A DNA stretch of 64,000 bases from positions 52,641,828 to 52,705,827 of the forward strand of contig OY747713.1 of assembly GCA_963556495.2 (NCBI GenBank), read 5' to 3'. Within the stretch, counting starts at the first letter, position 1. Every line of letters starts with the position of its first letter. Of the stretch, positions 1-11,986 are shown piece by piece. The notes below the pieces were generated by a model, which was not told the origin of the DNA, made no database searches, and was given only the letters and a program-made list of their open reading frames with translations. This stretch comes from Valencia hispanica (lineage: Eukaryota; Chordata; Actinopteri; Cyprinodontiformes; Valenciidae). A program made the translations under genes and the position numbers.

Positions 1-2641
1 TTCTCTCTTCAGGTGCAGCAAAACTCTGAACTTCAGCAACAGTGACATCTGCCAAATGAGGTACCCACAGGCATTGAAGAGGAAGTGGTCTTAGAGCGGC
101 AGCTTTTGCTGCTGCATCAGTGGATGCTTTACCTAGAGACACAGAGTGAGAGTTCCTTGTGTGTGCAGAGCACTTCACAACAGCAATGGAAGAGAGCAAC
201 ATAATAGCTTTCAATAAATCAGACACCTTTTGTACATTTAAAACGGGTTTTCCATCAGATTTCAGGAATGAGCTGTACTTCCACAGGGCTCCAAAATTTT
301 GCATCACTCCAAAGGCACAGCGCGAATCTGTGTATACTGCAGCGGTCTTACCTTTAGCCAATTTACGTGCCTCAGTCAGGGCCACAAGTAGTGGGGAGGC
401 AGAGGACCAGATAGTAGAACTGCGGAATCTGAACATACTGCAAAGCCAACCTGATTTAGTCCTGTGTCAGATCTGGAGGAGGAACTATCAACATACAACA
501 CAAGGTCAGAATTAGGAAGAGGGATGTCAGACAGATCAAGATGGGGAGTACAGGTTTCAGACAAAACAGTTGCGCAATTATGATAATCCCCTTCTTCTGC
601 AGTGGGGAGCAAAGTTGCAGGGTTAAGAGTAGTGCACCTTTTAGTGTTGATGTTTGGCATACCAAACAAAATTGAGGAATACCTCAACCATCTGGCAGCA
701 AAGATGAGAGGTTCTCTGCTCCAGTAGAATGATGAAAACTGCATGAGGAACAAAAACAGTGAGGTCAGAATATGTAACGTGAGGCAAGAACAGCTTTTTC
801 TGCTGTAGCCACAGCCCTGAGTTAATCAGGAAGCCCTGCAGCTATAGAATCCAGTTTTGATGAGTAGTAAGCAACTGGGCGCAGCTTGTCACCGTGTTTC
901 TGTATTAAGACATAAAACCAGATTTTTTCATCCACCATTTGCACAAAAGGTTTAGACCAGGAGTGCCCAATTCCGGTCCTGAAGGGCGGGTCTCCAGCCA
1001 GTTTTAGATGTGTCTCTGCTCCAACACAGCTGATTCAAATGGCCAACTACCTCCTCAGCATGTTAAAGTTCTGCAGAGGCCAGCTAATGAGCCATCATTT
1101 GATTCAGATGTGCTCAACCAAGGAAAGAACTAAAACATGCAGGACATCGGCCCTTGAGGACCGGAACTGGGCACCCGTGGTTTAGATGGATCAGGGAGAG
1201 CCAAAACTGGCACAGAACAAAGGGCCTGTTTTAAGATCTAGGAAGACATCTTCTGCCTCCTCATTCCAGGCGACTTTGTCATGAGCACTCAAATTCCTAC
1301 CATTGATGAGAGGGGACAGGGGAGCTTCTTTTGTTGTATAATGTGGGATGAAGGTCCTGCAGTAGGAAGTCATACCCAGGAAAGACATAATCTGTTTCTT
1401 TGTGCGTGGCTTAGGAATTTTCTGCACAGCCTCAATTCTCTGTGGGGACAGAACTTGAGAGTTATGAGACAATACGTGACATAAGAAGGTCACCCGAGAC
1501 TAAACAAATTGCCTTTTAGAGCCGGGGACCTTGTGACCTTCAGAATGCAGGTAGCGAAGCAAAGCGAAGGTGTCCCTTCTGCACTGTTCAGCTGAGGGGC
1601 AACACACCAACAGGTCATCTACGTACTGTAAAAGAACCAAACCTGGGGATAAAACCAGTGATGCCAGTGACTCTTTCAAAGCAGTGTTGTAAATGGTGGG
1701 GCTCTCAGTGTAGCCCTGACAGAGCCTGGTAAAAATGTAAGGTTACCTTTAAATTCGAACGCAAACCAAAATTGGCTATCTTTATGAACAGCAACAAAAT
1801 GGTCAGGTCAATCACAGAGAAATGAGTGGCAGAAGATGGAACTTGCGACAAAATGGGGTGGGGATATGGCATATGTTGACCTGTCGGAGGTCCTGGATGA
1901 ATCCCCATTCATCAGGGACCCCATGGGACCTAATGTTCTTCACTGGGTAAATCTGAGTGCGTACAGGAAAGTTTGGACACGGCATAATAACACAGGCAAT
2001 AAACAGAGCACGGAAAACGGGTTCAATGCCCTGCAAAGCTTCTTGTTTTAGTGGGTATTGTTTTTGACATGGTCTAAAATCAGATTTTGGTATAATCACA
2101 ACAGATTCACAACCTTTGATGAGTCCGACATCATATTTATTTTGAGCCCAGAGCGATTTGGGCAGTTTGTCCAGATCAGGATCAAAGCCTCCAGGCGCAG
2201 TGGCAGACAGAAGTGTGGGCGGAGGCTCTGATTGAGGGTCAGGGGAAAAGAGCTGCACAGTACGTGTGTCTGGTGTAATGGAGGTGAATTGTGCGTGCTT
2301 ATACACACTGAGAAGCTGAATGGAAAACATAGGGATCAGATGTCTTTTCCCAAAAAGTGATATTTTTACAACGTTTCACAAAAGGCCCCAGATCTTCCCA
2401 GCGAACGCGATTTTGCTAGGGAGACGTGTGGTGCTGAACTGTGCACATGAAAAAAAGTATCCTGCTTATCTGTCAGGGTCACAGCCAACACTGCTATGTG
2501 GTCATTCCAGAACAAAGTGTGTACAGACAGTCTGTCAATTTGGTCACGGTACCAGTGCTCAGAGTCTGGGTCTGGTCCTTCAGAAACATAGGCTGTACAG
2601 TGTAGGTCAGTCAAAAGCAAAAAATCTGAGTCTGGGTACAT
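1..2641 (-). pseudogene. pol: ERV-A pol remnant: reverse transcriptase and RNase H
   Basis: The RT fingers/palm start lies at 1812-2330 (an 'IQDLRQVN' box). The catalytic YVDD codons are at 1614-1625 on the minus strand. The thumb/connection box 'MSFLGMTSYCRTF' is in 1191-1493. RNase H follows at 376-753 (first Asp in 'LYVDSSS') and continues in another frame to the left edge, where a 'YTDSRCAFG' box and a later Asp-Ala-Ala box are readable. A hAT MITE (958-1179) sits between the connection and RNase H. Frames change at several places, so no active enzyme could be made. The same domain series is found at 53.1-55.6 kb. Confidence 0.85.
958..1179. mobile_element. hAT-type MITE, 222 bp
   Basis: Imperfect terminal inverted repeats of about 30 bp start CAGGAGTGCCC on the left and, read from the right end, CACGGGTGCCC. 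The element is flanked by an 8-bp target duplication, GTTTAGAC at 950-957 and GTTTAGAT at 1180-1187 (7 of 8 match). It interrupts ERV-A pol, so it is younger than that insertion. It has no coding capacity, so it would need a hAT transposase from elsewhere. Confidence 0.85.
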
Positions 2642-2644
2642 CCG

Positions 2645-3112
2645 TCACTTCGCTTCTTCCAGGAAATACTGTGATAATGAAGAGGCAGAAAGCTGCCACT
2701 CATAAGCATATGGGGGCTGAGCGGGGGAAAAGTGAACTGCAGTCAGTGAGAGCTCAGTCCCTGTGACGTCACCGGGAGTGACGACATGTACCCCAGTGTC
2801 AGTGGAAATCACATTAACCCTTAACAAACACATGAAATCCCTTTCTATTAAATTAATGGGACACAAATCAGGAACTAAAAAGTGATGTTTTATTTTTACT
2901 CCCTCCAATTCACAACATAAAGTTTCAGAAAAAACTTCCTTCACTGTCTGACCAGAAGCTGACACAGAAAATGTGTACTCAGAACTCAGTGGAGGTGGTG
3001 CTTGGATCAGTTTAGCTGCTAATACAGAATTAATAATTTCACCATTTATGAGCAGACATAATTTAGGCATCTTTTTAAAGACAGGGGGATTCTGTGAACA
3101 TGTAAGTCCCAC
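2645..3112 (-). pseudogene. pro: ERV-A protease-like segment
   Basis: A 155-codon open stretch between nucleocapsid and reverse transcriptase, where retroviral aspartic protease belongs. It has the beta-strand-rich pattern and a C-terminal 'LIERDF' segment that fits the conserved hydrophobic-G-R-D turn of this family, with Glu where Gly is usual. I cannot find a convincing D-[TS]-G active-site triplet in the open frame; the matching N-terminal position reads as 'INGEIINS'. It is therefore either a decayed protease or a frame missing its catalytic strand. Position and the C-terminal motif are seen; the protease identity is inferred. Confidence 0.55.
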
Positions 3113-3308
3113 AAAGTTGAGGGGGCTTATCTACGTGTATGTTGGTGCAGGTGGGTGCATTCGAATCAGTAGCAGAAGCAGTAACAGCTTCAGGGTGTAG
3201 GAGTGTGTGTGGAACCTTCAGGTCAGGACTCTCCACAATTGAGTTGGCAGGTCAACTGGATGTCCTACCCCGCCGTAAGTCTGCTGTCTGCTGGTGCTGC
3301 AGCTCCGG

Positions 3309-4269
3309 TCAATCCCGGGCCCAGTTTCCTCTTTTTTGACAAATGAAACAGACCTTAGGATCAGTGATGGGTCTGCCTCCCTGTCTACGTCTTCTGCCCC
3401 GGCCACGTCCTCTTTGTACACTTTTATGGCCAAAGTCACAATGCCGGCCAGAATGCAGGGTCAATGCAGCTTGGTGTAAGTCAGTGTCTCTCTTTTCCGT
3501 TTTCCTTGTTTTCTTTTCAGCCAAAACATCAGCCCTGTGTAGGCAATGCTTTTTCAGTTCAGCCAGGCGAGCTCCATACTTTATACCCACTTAACAATGT
3601 CTTGTCAGAGCTGCAAGATCAGGGAGGAGGCCATCAATGATGTATGCGCACAGTAATCTTTCTCAGGGGCCTGGTTCATCATCTGATTTGATATTTCCAG
3701 GTCTTTCCAGGCCTGAGTGCTTTGTGAAGGTCTCTTCAATTCTGTGCAGAAAATCAAGTACTGGCTCATCAGGCTTTCTGTCTCACCCGTTGCAAGGCCT
3801 GGGTGTCAGTATGCTTGGGGTAGGCTGTCGTTATAGATTCGATGAGCCGGTCGACTTCCACCAGATATCCGATATTATCTTTGTCATCCTAGTCCACGTG
3901 CAGCAGACTAATGATTGATTCTGGGTTATCAATGTCACCAGGCCTGCATTTCTTTGCTAGGATGCAGTGGATTTCAGCTCCAGTGGGACGCATTTCCTCA
4001 CACAGGCTGAGAAGATCTTTGGCAAACCATTCTCCATCTTCTAGGGGATCTGGCAGGTGTTCAGCTGTGTATTTTATGTCTTCAGCAGTAAAAGGTCTGA
4101 ACACAAACATTGCCCCATCATGTCCAGCCACTTTAATCATGGGACATTGGAAATCTGGGTTGGGGGATTTTGCCTCCTTTTTTATCTGGAGCCTGGTACT
4201 GGCGGAGGGTCCTTCTCTGGCGCTCTTTTCTGCTGGGAGCTTTTCATCTTCTCCTTCCAATGACGGCAT
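3309..4269 (-). pseudogene. gag: ERV-A gag remnant (capsid plus nucleocapsid)
   Basis: Structural polyprotein that would form the particle core. The 126-codon open stretch at 3889-4269 resembles the N-terminal part of a retroviral p30 capsid: a charged spacer followed by a hydrophobic/aromatic 'FRPFTAED' segment and an acidic helix. After a gap with broken frames, 3309-3590 has an Arg/Gly-rich basic tract and a single zinc knuckle (C-x2-C-x4-[H/N]-x4-C type, CFICQKRGNWARD), where the usual His is Asn. A stop lies upstream of the capsid start at about 4,337, so the matrix region is lost or in another frame. Capsid and nucleocapsid are not in one open frame. Family assignment is good; function is dead. 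Confidence 0.75.
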
Positions 4270-4562
4270 ATCTTCAGGTGTGCGTGGGCGCTGGTGTTCC
4301 TGTTCTCGACGTCGGAGGGGGGCAGGAGTCCAGATCTAGGTCCGTCACTTGGAGAGCCTGCACAGATGAACAAAGAGTAGCTGAAGAAACACTAATATGG
4401 TGGTGGGGAGGACGGCAATGATTGTTTTTTGGGGCAACAAGCGTTGTCCCTCCATCCAGCAACATCCCCACTTAAATCTTTTCCTCCTGCCAACTGTAAC
4501 ATTTTCCTTTGAATACAGAGCTGGGCTAGAGGCCTGTCAGTTACAGGACAAGTAGCATCAAT

Positions 4563-5688
4563 TGTGAAGCTCAAGCCAACTCAACTGCCTACATTTAGTG
4601 GGTGCAGAAGAGAATTTCATCGCTGGAGGACAGATTGGCAAAGTCTTCAGAAGCAGAGTTAGCCAACAGGCTCATCAGACGTAAAAAGATTCAGCTTCTT
4701 GACAGTGTGGATGAGAAGATTGTTAAAAGATCTTAGACTTAGACTGCAGATGACATCTTCAGAGTGCTGGAAAACAGGTATGGAAACAAGTACACAATTG
4801 CTCTTGAGATTGTTGAAGAACTGGAGCAAGTGCCACCTGTTAAAGGAAACCAGCCGAGAAAAGTATTTGACTTTATTCAGATAATAGAGAAAGCTCTCAC
4901 TGACCTCACAGATCTTGGGAACTCTGGTGCCATCAAAAACCCTCTGGTTGTAAAATCCATTGAAAGCAAGCTACCAGAATTTGTGAAGAGAGATTGGCTT
5001 AACTTCCTGGTGGATCCCAATAATGGTGTCGACCAGGATAACCATTTTGACAAGCTTCTCACCTTCCTGAAAAAACAGGAGATGATCTTCGAGAGATTAG
5101 ACCACCTACATATGACTGACAAGTCAGAGAAGACAGATAAAGCAGAAAATACATTTAACAAAAGATATGCATCAACAAAAGCCACCAAGAGGGAGGATGT
5201 GGATGAAGGGTGCATTGTCTGTGGGGATGAGAGACACAAGGACAAGATTTTCTTCTGCAAGAAATTTAAAGGCTTGAAGCTGTCAGAAAAAGAGGGTGCT
5301 GTGAAAAGGGCTGGTGCATGCAGGAAGTGCTTAGGATGCCATAAGGATCATGATAGCTGTAAAAGCACCTACTTGTGCAGAAATAACAACTGCAAAAAAG
5401 ACTCTTCAGATCACCATTCCTTTCTCTGTTCAAAAGGAGTTAGCAAGAGGAGTGACTGAAAAACTACAAAGTGATGTGAGAAGTAAAAGGCGTCTAACTG
5501 AGGAACAGGAAGAGCTCTTAAGTGAACTTTCCTCTTGACCCTAGCAGAGGAAAGGGAGCTTGAAATTATAAAAGATGGCCTTACATATGTTATTGAGGAT
5601 GAACATAGCATGTCCCCACACTGGGATACAAGGTACCCCTGGGTAATGGATCCATCTTGCCTTCCCAACAACAGAAAGCTCTGTGACG
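4563..5688 (+). pseudogene. BEL/Pao retrotransposon gag-pol remnant
   Basis: One frame runs from about 4,563 to 5,459, broken only by two stops (4734-4736 and 4740-4742). It starts with a 'LPTFSG' box and a Trp-rich segment typical of the DUF1759 region of BEL/Pao Gag, then a long helical region, then a Cys/His-rich zinc-binding tail with about a dozen Cys and several His between roughly 5,208 and 5,440. After a frame change, 5535-5688 encodes the 'PHWDTRYPW' and 'LPNN' boxes that mark the start of BEL/Pao pol. The aspartic protease expected between them is absent, so there is an internal deletion. The sequence stops abruptly at the 5' end of an L2 LINE. Good family match; not functional. Confidence 0.75.
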
Positions 5689-5934
5689 GGGTAAGCCGTA
5701 TTGCGTCATTTCCTGTTGTCGCGCTCCGTGGAGCAGTTTGGTGTTCAGACTCTCTTGAATTGATCTTGTTTTCTCTGTGCTGAGGCCTCTGTAAGTTATT
5801 TTAACACACAAGCACACTAAAACACACGTTTTGTGGTGGTGTACTTTATGTTCTGGGAACTCCTTGTGTTTCACACAGTTTTTCTTAGGGTGGTAAGGTC
5901 TCGCTAGCTCAGTTAGCTTAGCTTCATTGCGGCT

Positions 5935-6779
5935 ATGGCTACTCTTCTCTCTCCTGTCTCTAACCCTTCTCTTCTCTCTTGCTCTCTCTGTCAGATGTTT
6001 AGTTACTTCCCTGCCTCCTTTAGTGATAATGGTAACTGTAATAAATGTAATATTTTTGTATATTCTGTTGACAAACCAGCAGATAGCCGAAGCCCATTAG
6101 CCAGCGCGGAGCCAACAAGGATAGAGCCCCCTAGCCGTCCTCCGGTAGAGCCTGCGCAGCCGGGACCTCAGGGCGGCTGGGTGACGGTACGTAGGAAGCA
6201 TAGTTCTAGGACCCAGCCCATGGTCCACCATCAACCGGTCCACGTTTCTAACAGATTTTCCCCGCTGAGCGACACACCCGCTGAGAAGCCGACCCTGGTA
6301 ATTGGCAGCTCCATAGTCAGAAACGTGGCATTAGAGACACCATTGACCATAGTCAAATGCTTGCCAGGGGCCAGAACGGGCGAAATCAAATCCTACCTGA
6401 AACTGCTGGCTAAAGATAATGTAAATACAGTAAGATTGTTATTCACGCTGGCGGTAATGACACCCGATTACGCCAATCGGAGGTCACAAAAATTAGTGTT
6501 GCTTTGGTGTGTAACTTTGCCAAAACAATGTCAGACTCAGTAATCTTTTCTGGTCCCCTGCCTGATCGGACCAGTGACGACATGTTTAGCCGCATGCTGT
6601 CATTCCATCAATGGTTGTCTAGGTGGTGTCCTGCAAACGTTGTGGGCTACATTGATAACTGGAGAACATTTTGGGGAAAACGTGGTCTGATCCGGAGAGA
6701 CGGCATCCATCCCACTTTGGATGGAGCAGCTCTTCTTTCTAGGAATATGGCCGAATTTATTAGTCCTCCAAAACACTGA
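5935..6779 (+). pseudogene. L2-A ORF1: coiled/Pro-rich N-terminus plus SGNH-type esterase domain
   Basis: The N-terminus holds the '[14 protein letters not shown]' segment shared with the copies at 51.5 and 55.9 kb, then a Pro/Ala-rich linker. The esterase-like domain has block I 'IGSSIVRN', a block III Gly-Gly-Asn-Asp in 'HAGGNDTR' (legible after a frame change), and a C-terminal 'DGIHPT' giving the Asp/His pair. In CR1/L2 elements this ORF1 domain is thought to act on lipids or RNP assembly. Against the antisense copy near 51.63 kb, this copy has lost one base after 'AAAGATAA' near 6,420, which causes the switch between the open stretches 5935-6543 and 6504-6779. The coiled-coil repeat ([17 protein letters not shown]) of the other copy is missing here. 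Confidence 0.75.
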
Positions 6780-6872
6780 CAACCCAGGGTCCAGACCGGG
6801 AAGCAGAGTCGTAGTTTAACCCACCTCTCTGCTGCTTCTGTACTGTTACCCACCCATTACCCTATAGAAACA

Positions 6873-9710
6873 GTGTCTTGCCCACGGCCAAAATTAAATG
6901 GATTAAAAGTTAAGCCAAGAAAAGCAAATTATGGAAATCTCATAAAGATAAAAACGACTTTGACTGAACAGAAAAATAAATCTATTAAATGTGTTTTTTT
7001 AAACATAAGATCTCTCTCCTTAAAGACTTTGTTAATAAATGACTTGATTTGTGATAATCATATTGATTTGCTTTGTCTCACAGAAACCTGGTTGCAGCAG
7101 GAGGATTATGTCAGTATAAATAAGTCAACTCCTTCCAGTCATTTACATTTTCACATTCCTAGAAATACTGGGCGAGGAGGAGGAGTTGCAACCATTTTTT
7201 GTTCTGATTTACTAATTAGTCCCAGACCAATTGATAGCTACAGTTCTTTTGAACATCTAACCCTTAATTTTCCTCATCCAAGTTGCAAAACATCAAGACC
7301 ATTTTTGTTTGTGGTTTTGTATCATCCACCAGGCCCTTACTCTCAATTCTTGGATCAGATCTCAAATTTTTTTATCTGATTTAGTATTAAATACTGATAG
7401 GGTCATTATAGTGGGGGACTTAAATATTCACGTGGATACTGAAAGTGATAGCCTAAATGCAGCCTGCTATTAATAATAATTAATAATGCTATTTTAGACT
7501 CAATTGGCTTTACTCAAAAAGTACAGGGATCCACCCACTCGGGTAAACACACTTTTGGACCTTGTACTGACATACGGTATTGAGTGTGAGGAAATAACAG
7601 TCCACCCACATAACCCCGTCCTGTCTGACCACTTCTTGATAACTTTTAAATTTACTTTAACTGACCATCTTAAATCTGAAAGAAATTTTCATTATAGTAG
7701 AGCTTTATCAGACAATGCTGTAACAATTTTTAAAGAATCTGTTCCATTCTTACTTTCCTCAGTGTCTCAGAGTAACACAGTGGATGGCAGCAAATCTATC
7801 TCTAACCCTTCAGAAATTGATGGTCTGGTTCAAAGCGTTACGTCCTCATTGCGTTTGGCATTAGATAGTGTAGCCCACTTAAAAAAAGTGGCTAGCCATA
7901 GGAGGCTGACTCCTTGGTTTAACGCAGAGTTGCATACTTTAAAGCAGAATACTAGGAAGTTGGAGAGAAAATGGCGCTCTACACATTTAGAGGATTCCTA
8001 TTTAACCTGGAATAACAGTCTACTGCTGTATAAAAAGACCCTTCGACAAGCTAGAACAGCATATTTTTCATCATTAATAAAGGTGAATAAAAACAATCCT
8101 AGGTTTCTTTTTAGTACAGTTGCCAAACTTACACAGTCATAGGTCTGTTGAGCCAACTATTCCCCCAGCTGTTGGCAGTGATGATTATATGGGATTCTTC
8201 ATAAATAAAAGTAATTCTATTACAAATAAAATCATTGGTATCCTCCCAAACATGATTACTTCTTCCTCAGTAAATGAGGCAGCATCGGAAAGAACTGTAG
8301 AACCTCATTTGTGCTTAGGCTGTTTTTTTATTCAGTCGAGCTTTCGGAATTATCAAAAATATTAGCCTCATCTAAACCTTTAACTTGTATGTTGGACCCA
8401 ATCCCAACCAAATTATTTAAAGAAGTGTTCCATTTGGTTCCTGGCCCCATTTTGGATATGATGAATCTATCCTTAGTAAACGGATAAGTACCACAAGAAT
8501 TTTCAATAGCTGTAATTAAACAGCACTGAAACAGCACTGGTGAAGGTTACTAATGATATTCTCATGGCCTCAGATAATGGACTTGTGTCTGTTCTGGTTT
8601 TGTTAGATCTCAGTGCTGCTTTTGTCCTAGTCGATCACAATATTCTCCTAGAAAGGCTTGAACATGTTGCAGGGATCAAAGGAACAGCACTAGGCTGGTT
8701 TAAATCATATTTGTCTGATAGATTCCAGTTTGTTCATCTAAATGATCAATCGTCTTCACTCTCAAAGGTTACTTGTGGAGTTCCACAGGGTTCTGTGCTT
8801 GGACCAATTCTTTTCACAATATATATGCTCCCAATTGGTAGAATCATTAGACAGCATGGGATACATTTCCACAGCTATGTCAATGATACACAACTATATT
8901 TATCCATAAATCCTGATGAACCCAGTCAGTTAGGTATATTACAGGCATGTCTGGAAGACATAAAAACATGGATGAATCTAAACGTTTTGCTTTTAAATTC
9001 TGACAAGACAGAAGTTGCTGTCTTTGGACCAGAAGTTCTAAAAAATAAACTGATTAGTCAATCACTTCATCTGGATGGCATTAAATTGGCCCCCAGTAAT
9101 AACGTAAAGAACCTTATTTTTGACCAAGACTTGACATTTGAATCATATATTAAACAGGTTTCTAGGATTTCCTTCTTTCACCCCCGGAGTATTGCTAAAT
9201 TTAGAAACATCCTGTCCAGGAGTGATGCTGAGAAACTAGCCCATGCATTTGTTACCTCAGGGCTGGACTACTGTAATTCTTTACTGTCAGGTAGTCCACA
9301 AAATGCCATTAAAAGCCTTCAGTTGATCCAAAATGCGGCAGCAAGAGTTCTGATGAATATTAAAAAGAGATCACATTTCTCCTTCTTTAGCTTCCCTTTA
9401 TTGGCTCCCTGTTAAATCCAGAATAGAATTTAAGATCCTTCTTCCTACATACAAAGCCCTTAATAATCAAGCTCCATCATACATCAGAGATCTAATTGTT
9501 TCATATGTTCCCAACAGAGCACTTCGCTCCCAGACTGCAGGTTTACCTGTAGTTCCTTGGATTTCTAAAAGTAGAATGGGAGGCAGATCTTTTAGTCATC
9601 AGGCTCCTCTCCTGTGGAACCAGCTCCCAGCTTTAGTCTGTGAGGCAGACACTCTGTTTACTTTTAAGGCCAGGCTTAAAACTTTCCTTTTTGATAAAGC
9701 TTATAGTTAG
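6873..9710 (+). pseudogene. L2-A ORF2: AP endonuclease and reverse transcriptase
   Basis: Endonuclease boxes in order: 'LNIRSL' near 6,998, 'LCLTETWL' near 7,072, a 'GDLNIHV' box near 7,415 and 'SDHFLITF' near 7,620. A linker (7504-8142) leads to the RT at about 8,540-9,415 with 'LLDLSAAF', 'GVPQGSVLGP' and, in place of the YADD active site, 'YVND' near 8,877, which loses a catalytic Asp. After a frame change at about 9,390, the C-terminal region with 'LHWLPV'-type and 'LWNQLP' boxes continues to a stop at 9,710. Frame breaks occur near 7,370, 7,480, 8,140-8,540 and 9,390. The enzyme would nick target DNA and copy the element's RNA, but this copy is dead. Confidence 0.85.
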
Positions 9711-10422
9711 AGTGGCTAAGGTCATCCTGAGCTATCTCTGTAGTTATGCTGCTATAGGCTTAGACTGCTGGAGGACAGACTTACCAATTTTCTTCGCTCT
9801 GCTACTTCCTTTTCTCCTACTACTCTCCAGTTGTATTACAGTACATTCTGTTATTTCGACTGTTAACTTTGTTTTCTCTCAGTGTTTTTCTCTCCATAGA
9901 AGATATACCTGGTCTGGTATCCTGCTTGGCTGCAATGCCCTGTTGGACGGGGGGCATCGACTGGGATGATCCTCCCAGTAACTGAACATCCACTGTGTCC
10001 TGTTACCAACTTTTTACTTTCTGTAACATAGAAAGTTCTCTTATATCAGATCTTCTGTTCCTTCTGTGTCTCTGCTCTGTCTTCTCAAACCCCCAGACGG
10101 TCGTGGCAGATGGCCGCTCCTACTGAGCCTGGTTCTGTTGGAGGTTTCTTCCTGTTAAAGGGGAGTTTTTCCTCTCCACCGTCGCTACATGCTTGCTCAG
10201 TATGAGGGATTGCTGAAGGATTGCTGTGGTTGGAAAGTCTGCATCAACGGGGCCCAACCTCACGCCAATGACTGACGCAATCTGCTGGGATTCCTTAAAT
10301 AGGAAACTTTTGAACTGATTGGAATGTTTGTATAAATGTATTGAAATGACTTCTTGTTAAGTGCCTTGAGATGACATCTGTTGTGAATTGGCGCTATATA
10401 AATAAACTGAAATGAATTGAAA

Positions 10423-11515
10423 TTTTATTGAACTCAAGGACTAAAACTGACAGCTATGGGAATCAATCACTCAGTATTTATTAATTATAGTCTCAACAGA
10501 ACAAATCAAGTATGAATTCATAAAACATTATAAAACACATGACATACTCAAATCAGAGACGTCTCAGTAGTAGCCAAAAAGTGAAGTGGAGGCAGTGAGA
10601 GAACAAGCCCCAAAAAAAGTAAAAAGAAAAATGTCCAAAAATGGTATGCCTGTTTAAATTAATGACCAATCCCAAACACGAAGCGAGGGATTCGAGGGTC
10701 ATTTCTACTTCACATTGCATTGAATTATCTAATGCAAATCTTTAATTGTGTTTTTCACAAAATTAGTTTTTTCCAACATTCAAAACGAATAATCTTGAAA
10801 TCAGTTATACCTATATTCACCAAACTTTCACTTTCCACCATTGTTCTATGCTATGAGCTGAAAAAAATTAGAGTGATTTGTCAATACATCTTTCTAAAAA
10901 ATATATATGTGCTATTTTGTGTAAAAAAAACGGGCCGAAAATGAGTTTTTGGGAGCTACTTACACTGTTTTTTGATTTATGAAGTAATGAAATGAAATAA
11001 ACCTCTGTAAAAAGTTTTTGAAGTTTTTTCTAATCATGTAACATATATGATTGGAAAATTAAAGAAAAATTCAATCTGTCTCTCACCAATTTTGAGATAA
11101 ATTTAAAACTATATGCAAATTAGCACATTTTTTACCAGATTACACCTCATTTGTATATCTAAACAAAATGTATATCAAAACTTTTAATACAAAAGATGTT
11201 TGTTTTAATACTAGGATTAAGTTTGTCAAGTTTCATCAAGGTATCTTGAAGCTACCTGTTTTCCCTGTTCACCTGTAGTGTCTCCCTTTAATGTTTACTG
11301 TTGCTATGGCAACCAGAAACCGCTGCAGTAGCTGTCACAGTTTGGCATAGTTAACAAAATCAACCGCAACTACCAACAGTTAGCCCTTCAACTCTGGGCT
11401 CATATGTTTTAACAAGTATTCAGTTATTCAGGTCACATCGCGGTCAATGTAAAACCGTTTTATACTTTATTTTGGGCATGTCTCAAAGTGTAGCCGAGCC
11501 AACCCCACGCTGACG
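10423..11515. other. AT-rich stretch, no gene recognised
   Basis: Follows the L2-A tail. Short open frames only, with A/T runs and no motif that I can tie to a gene or repeat family. It may be old host sequence or a decayed element. Confidence 0.5.
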
Positions 11516-11986
11516 TTACTTACCATGCATGTCTCCACTTGCTCCTTGCGCAGAAGCACCTGCTTCTGGGGTGGTGACCCCGGCACCAAATAGGTCTGTC
11601 AACCTTAAACATTTAGCAGCTTCCACCTCCAGAGATTTCAGCTTTTTCAGCCGTACTTTTTCAGCGCCATTTTCATCTGAGCAGCATCCTGTCCCACCAC
11701 TCCGGCCCATGTCATGAGGTCCCGCCCACCCTGGTCTGTGTTGTGATTGACAGCACTGTCATGGCTCTCATAGGCTATCACCCCATGTTTGATTGACGAT
11801 GACAAACATAAACCAATAATATGTGTCGATGCTGGCAAAACACTGCTAGCCCTCTGTAGTCAATTGGCCGGCCCAATTGGTTGGAATTTAGAGAGAGAGC
11901 AAAAAAATAAAACAGCGACCGGTCCACATTGGGTCAACGGCCCACCGGGATGATGCCCGGTATGCCAGATGGCCGGTCCACCCCTG
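11516..11986 (-). mobile_element. 5'-terminal fragment of a hAT element with N-terminal exon remnant
   Basis: Read on the minus strand, the end at 11,986 begins CAGGGGTGGACCGGCCATCTGG, a typical hAT terminus. Downstream on the same strand, 11516-11710 is open for 64 codons with a lysine-rich 'KVRLKKLKSLEVEAAKC' segment and a following 'LTDLFG', resembling the N-terminal part of ZMYM/hAT-type proteins. The other terminus was not found, so the element looks truncated. The end motif is seen; transposase relation is inferred. Confidence 0.45.

Larger units (their letters stand above)
1..4400 (-). mobile_element. Endogenous retrovirus ERV-A, copy 1 (gag-pro-pol), truncated at window edge
   Basis: Reading right to left, the minus strand gives capsid-like Gag, a CCHC nucleocapsid finger, a protease-like segment, reverse transcriptase with a YVDD box and RNase H, which is the order of a simple retrovirus. 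The element continues past position 1, so integrase, env and 3' LTR are out of view. No 5' LTR or primer-binding site is seen: upstream of Gag the reading frame closes near 4,340 and BEL/Pao sequence begins by about 4,560. Many stops and frame changes make it a fossil. A second copy of the same family is at 53.1-55.6 kb on the other strand. Class-I (gamma/epsilon-like) assignment is from the Gag and RT style and is an inference. Confidence 0.85.
5689..10422 (+). mobile_element. L2-clade LINE 'L2-A', copy 1, nearly full length
   Basis: About 4.7 kb with the complete layout: 5' UTR from TGTGACGGGGTAAGCC, ORF1 with an esterase-like domain, ORF2 with endonuclease and reverse transcriptase, a 700-bp 3' UTR and a TGAATTGAA-type tail after the motif GCTATATAAATAAA. 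The same 5' end recurs at 52.40 kb (antisense) and 55.60 kb, and the same 3' end at 21.38 kb and 28.93 kb (antisense), so both boundaries are confirmed by comparison inside the window. Both ORFs are broken. No clear target duplication was found; L2-type elements often have poor ones. Confidence 0.85.

Noticed and set aside
1..4400. Minus-strand retroviral genes as a possibly intact provirus
   Set aside because: Frames change repeatedly in gag, pro and pol, the zinc knuckle and protease have altered key residues, and a MITE splits pol.
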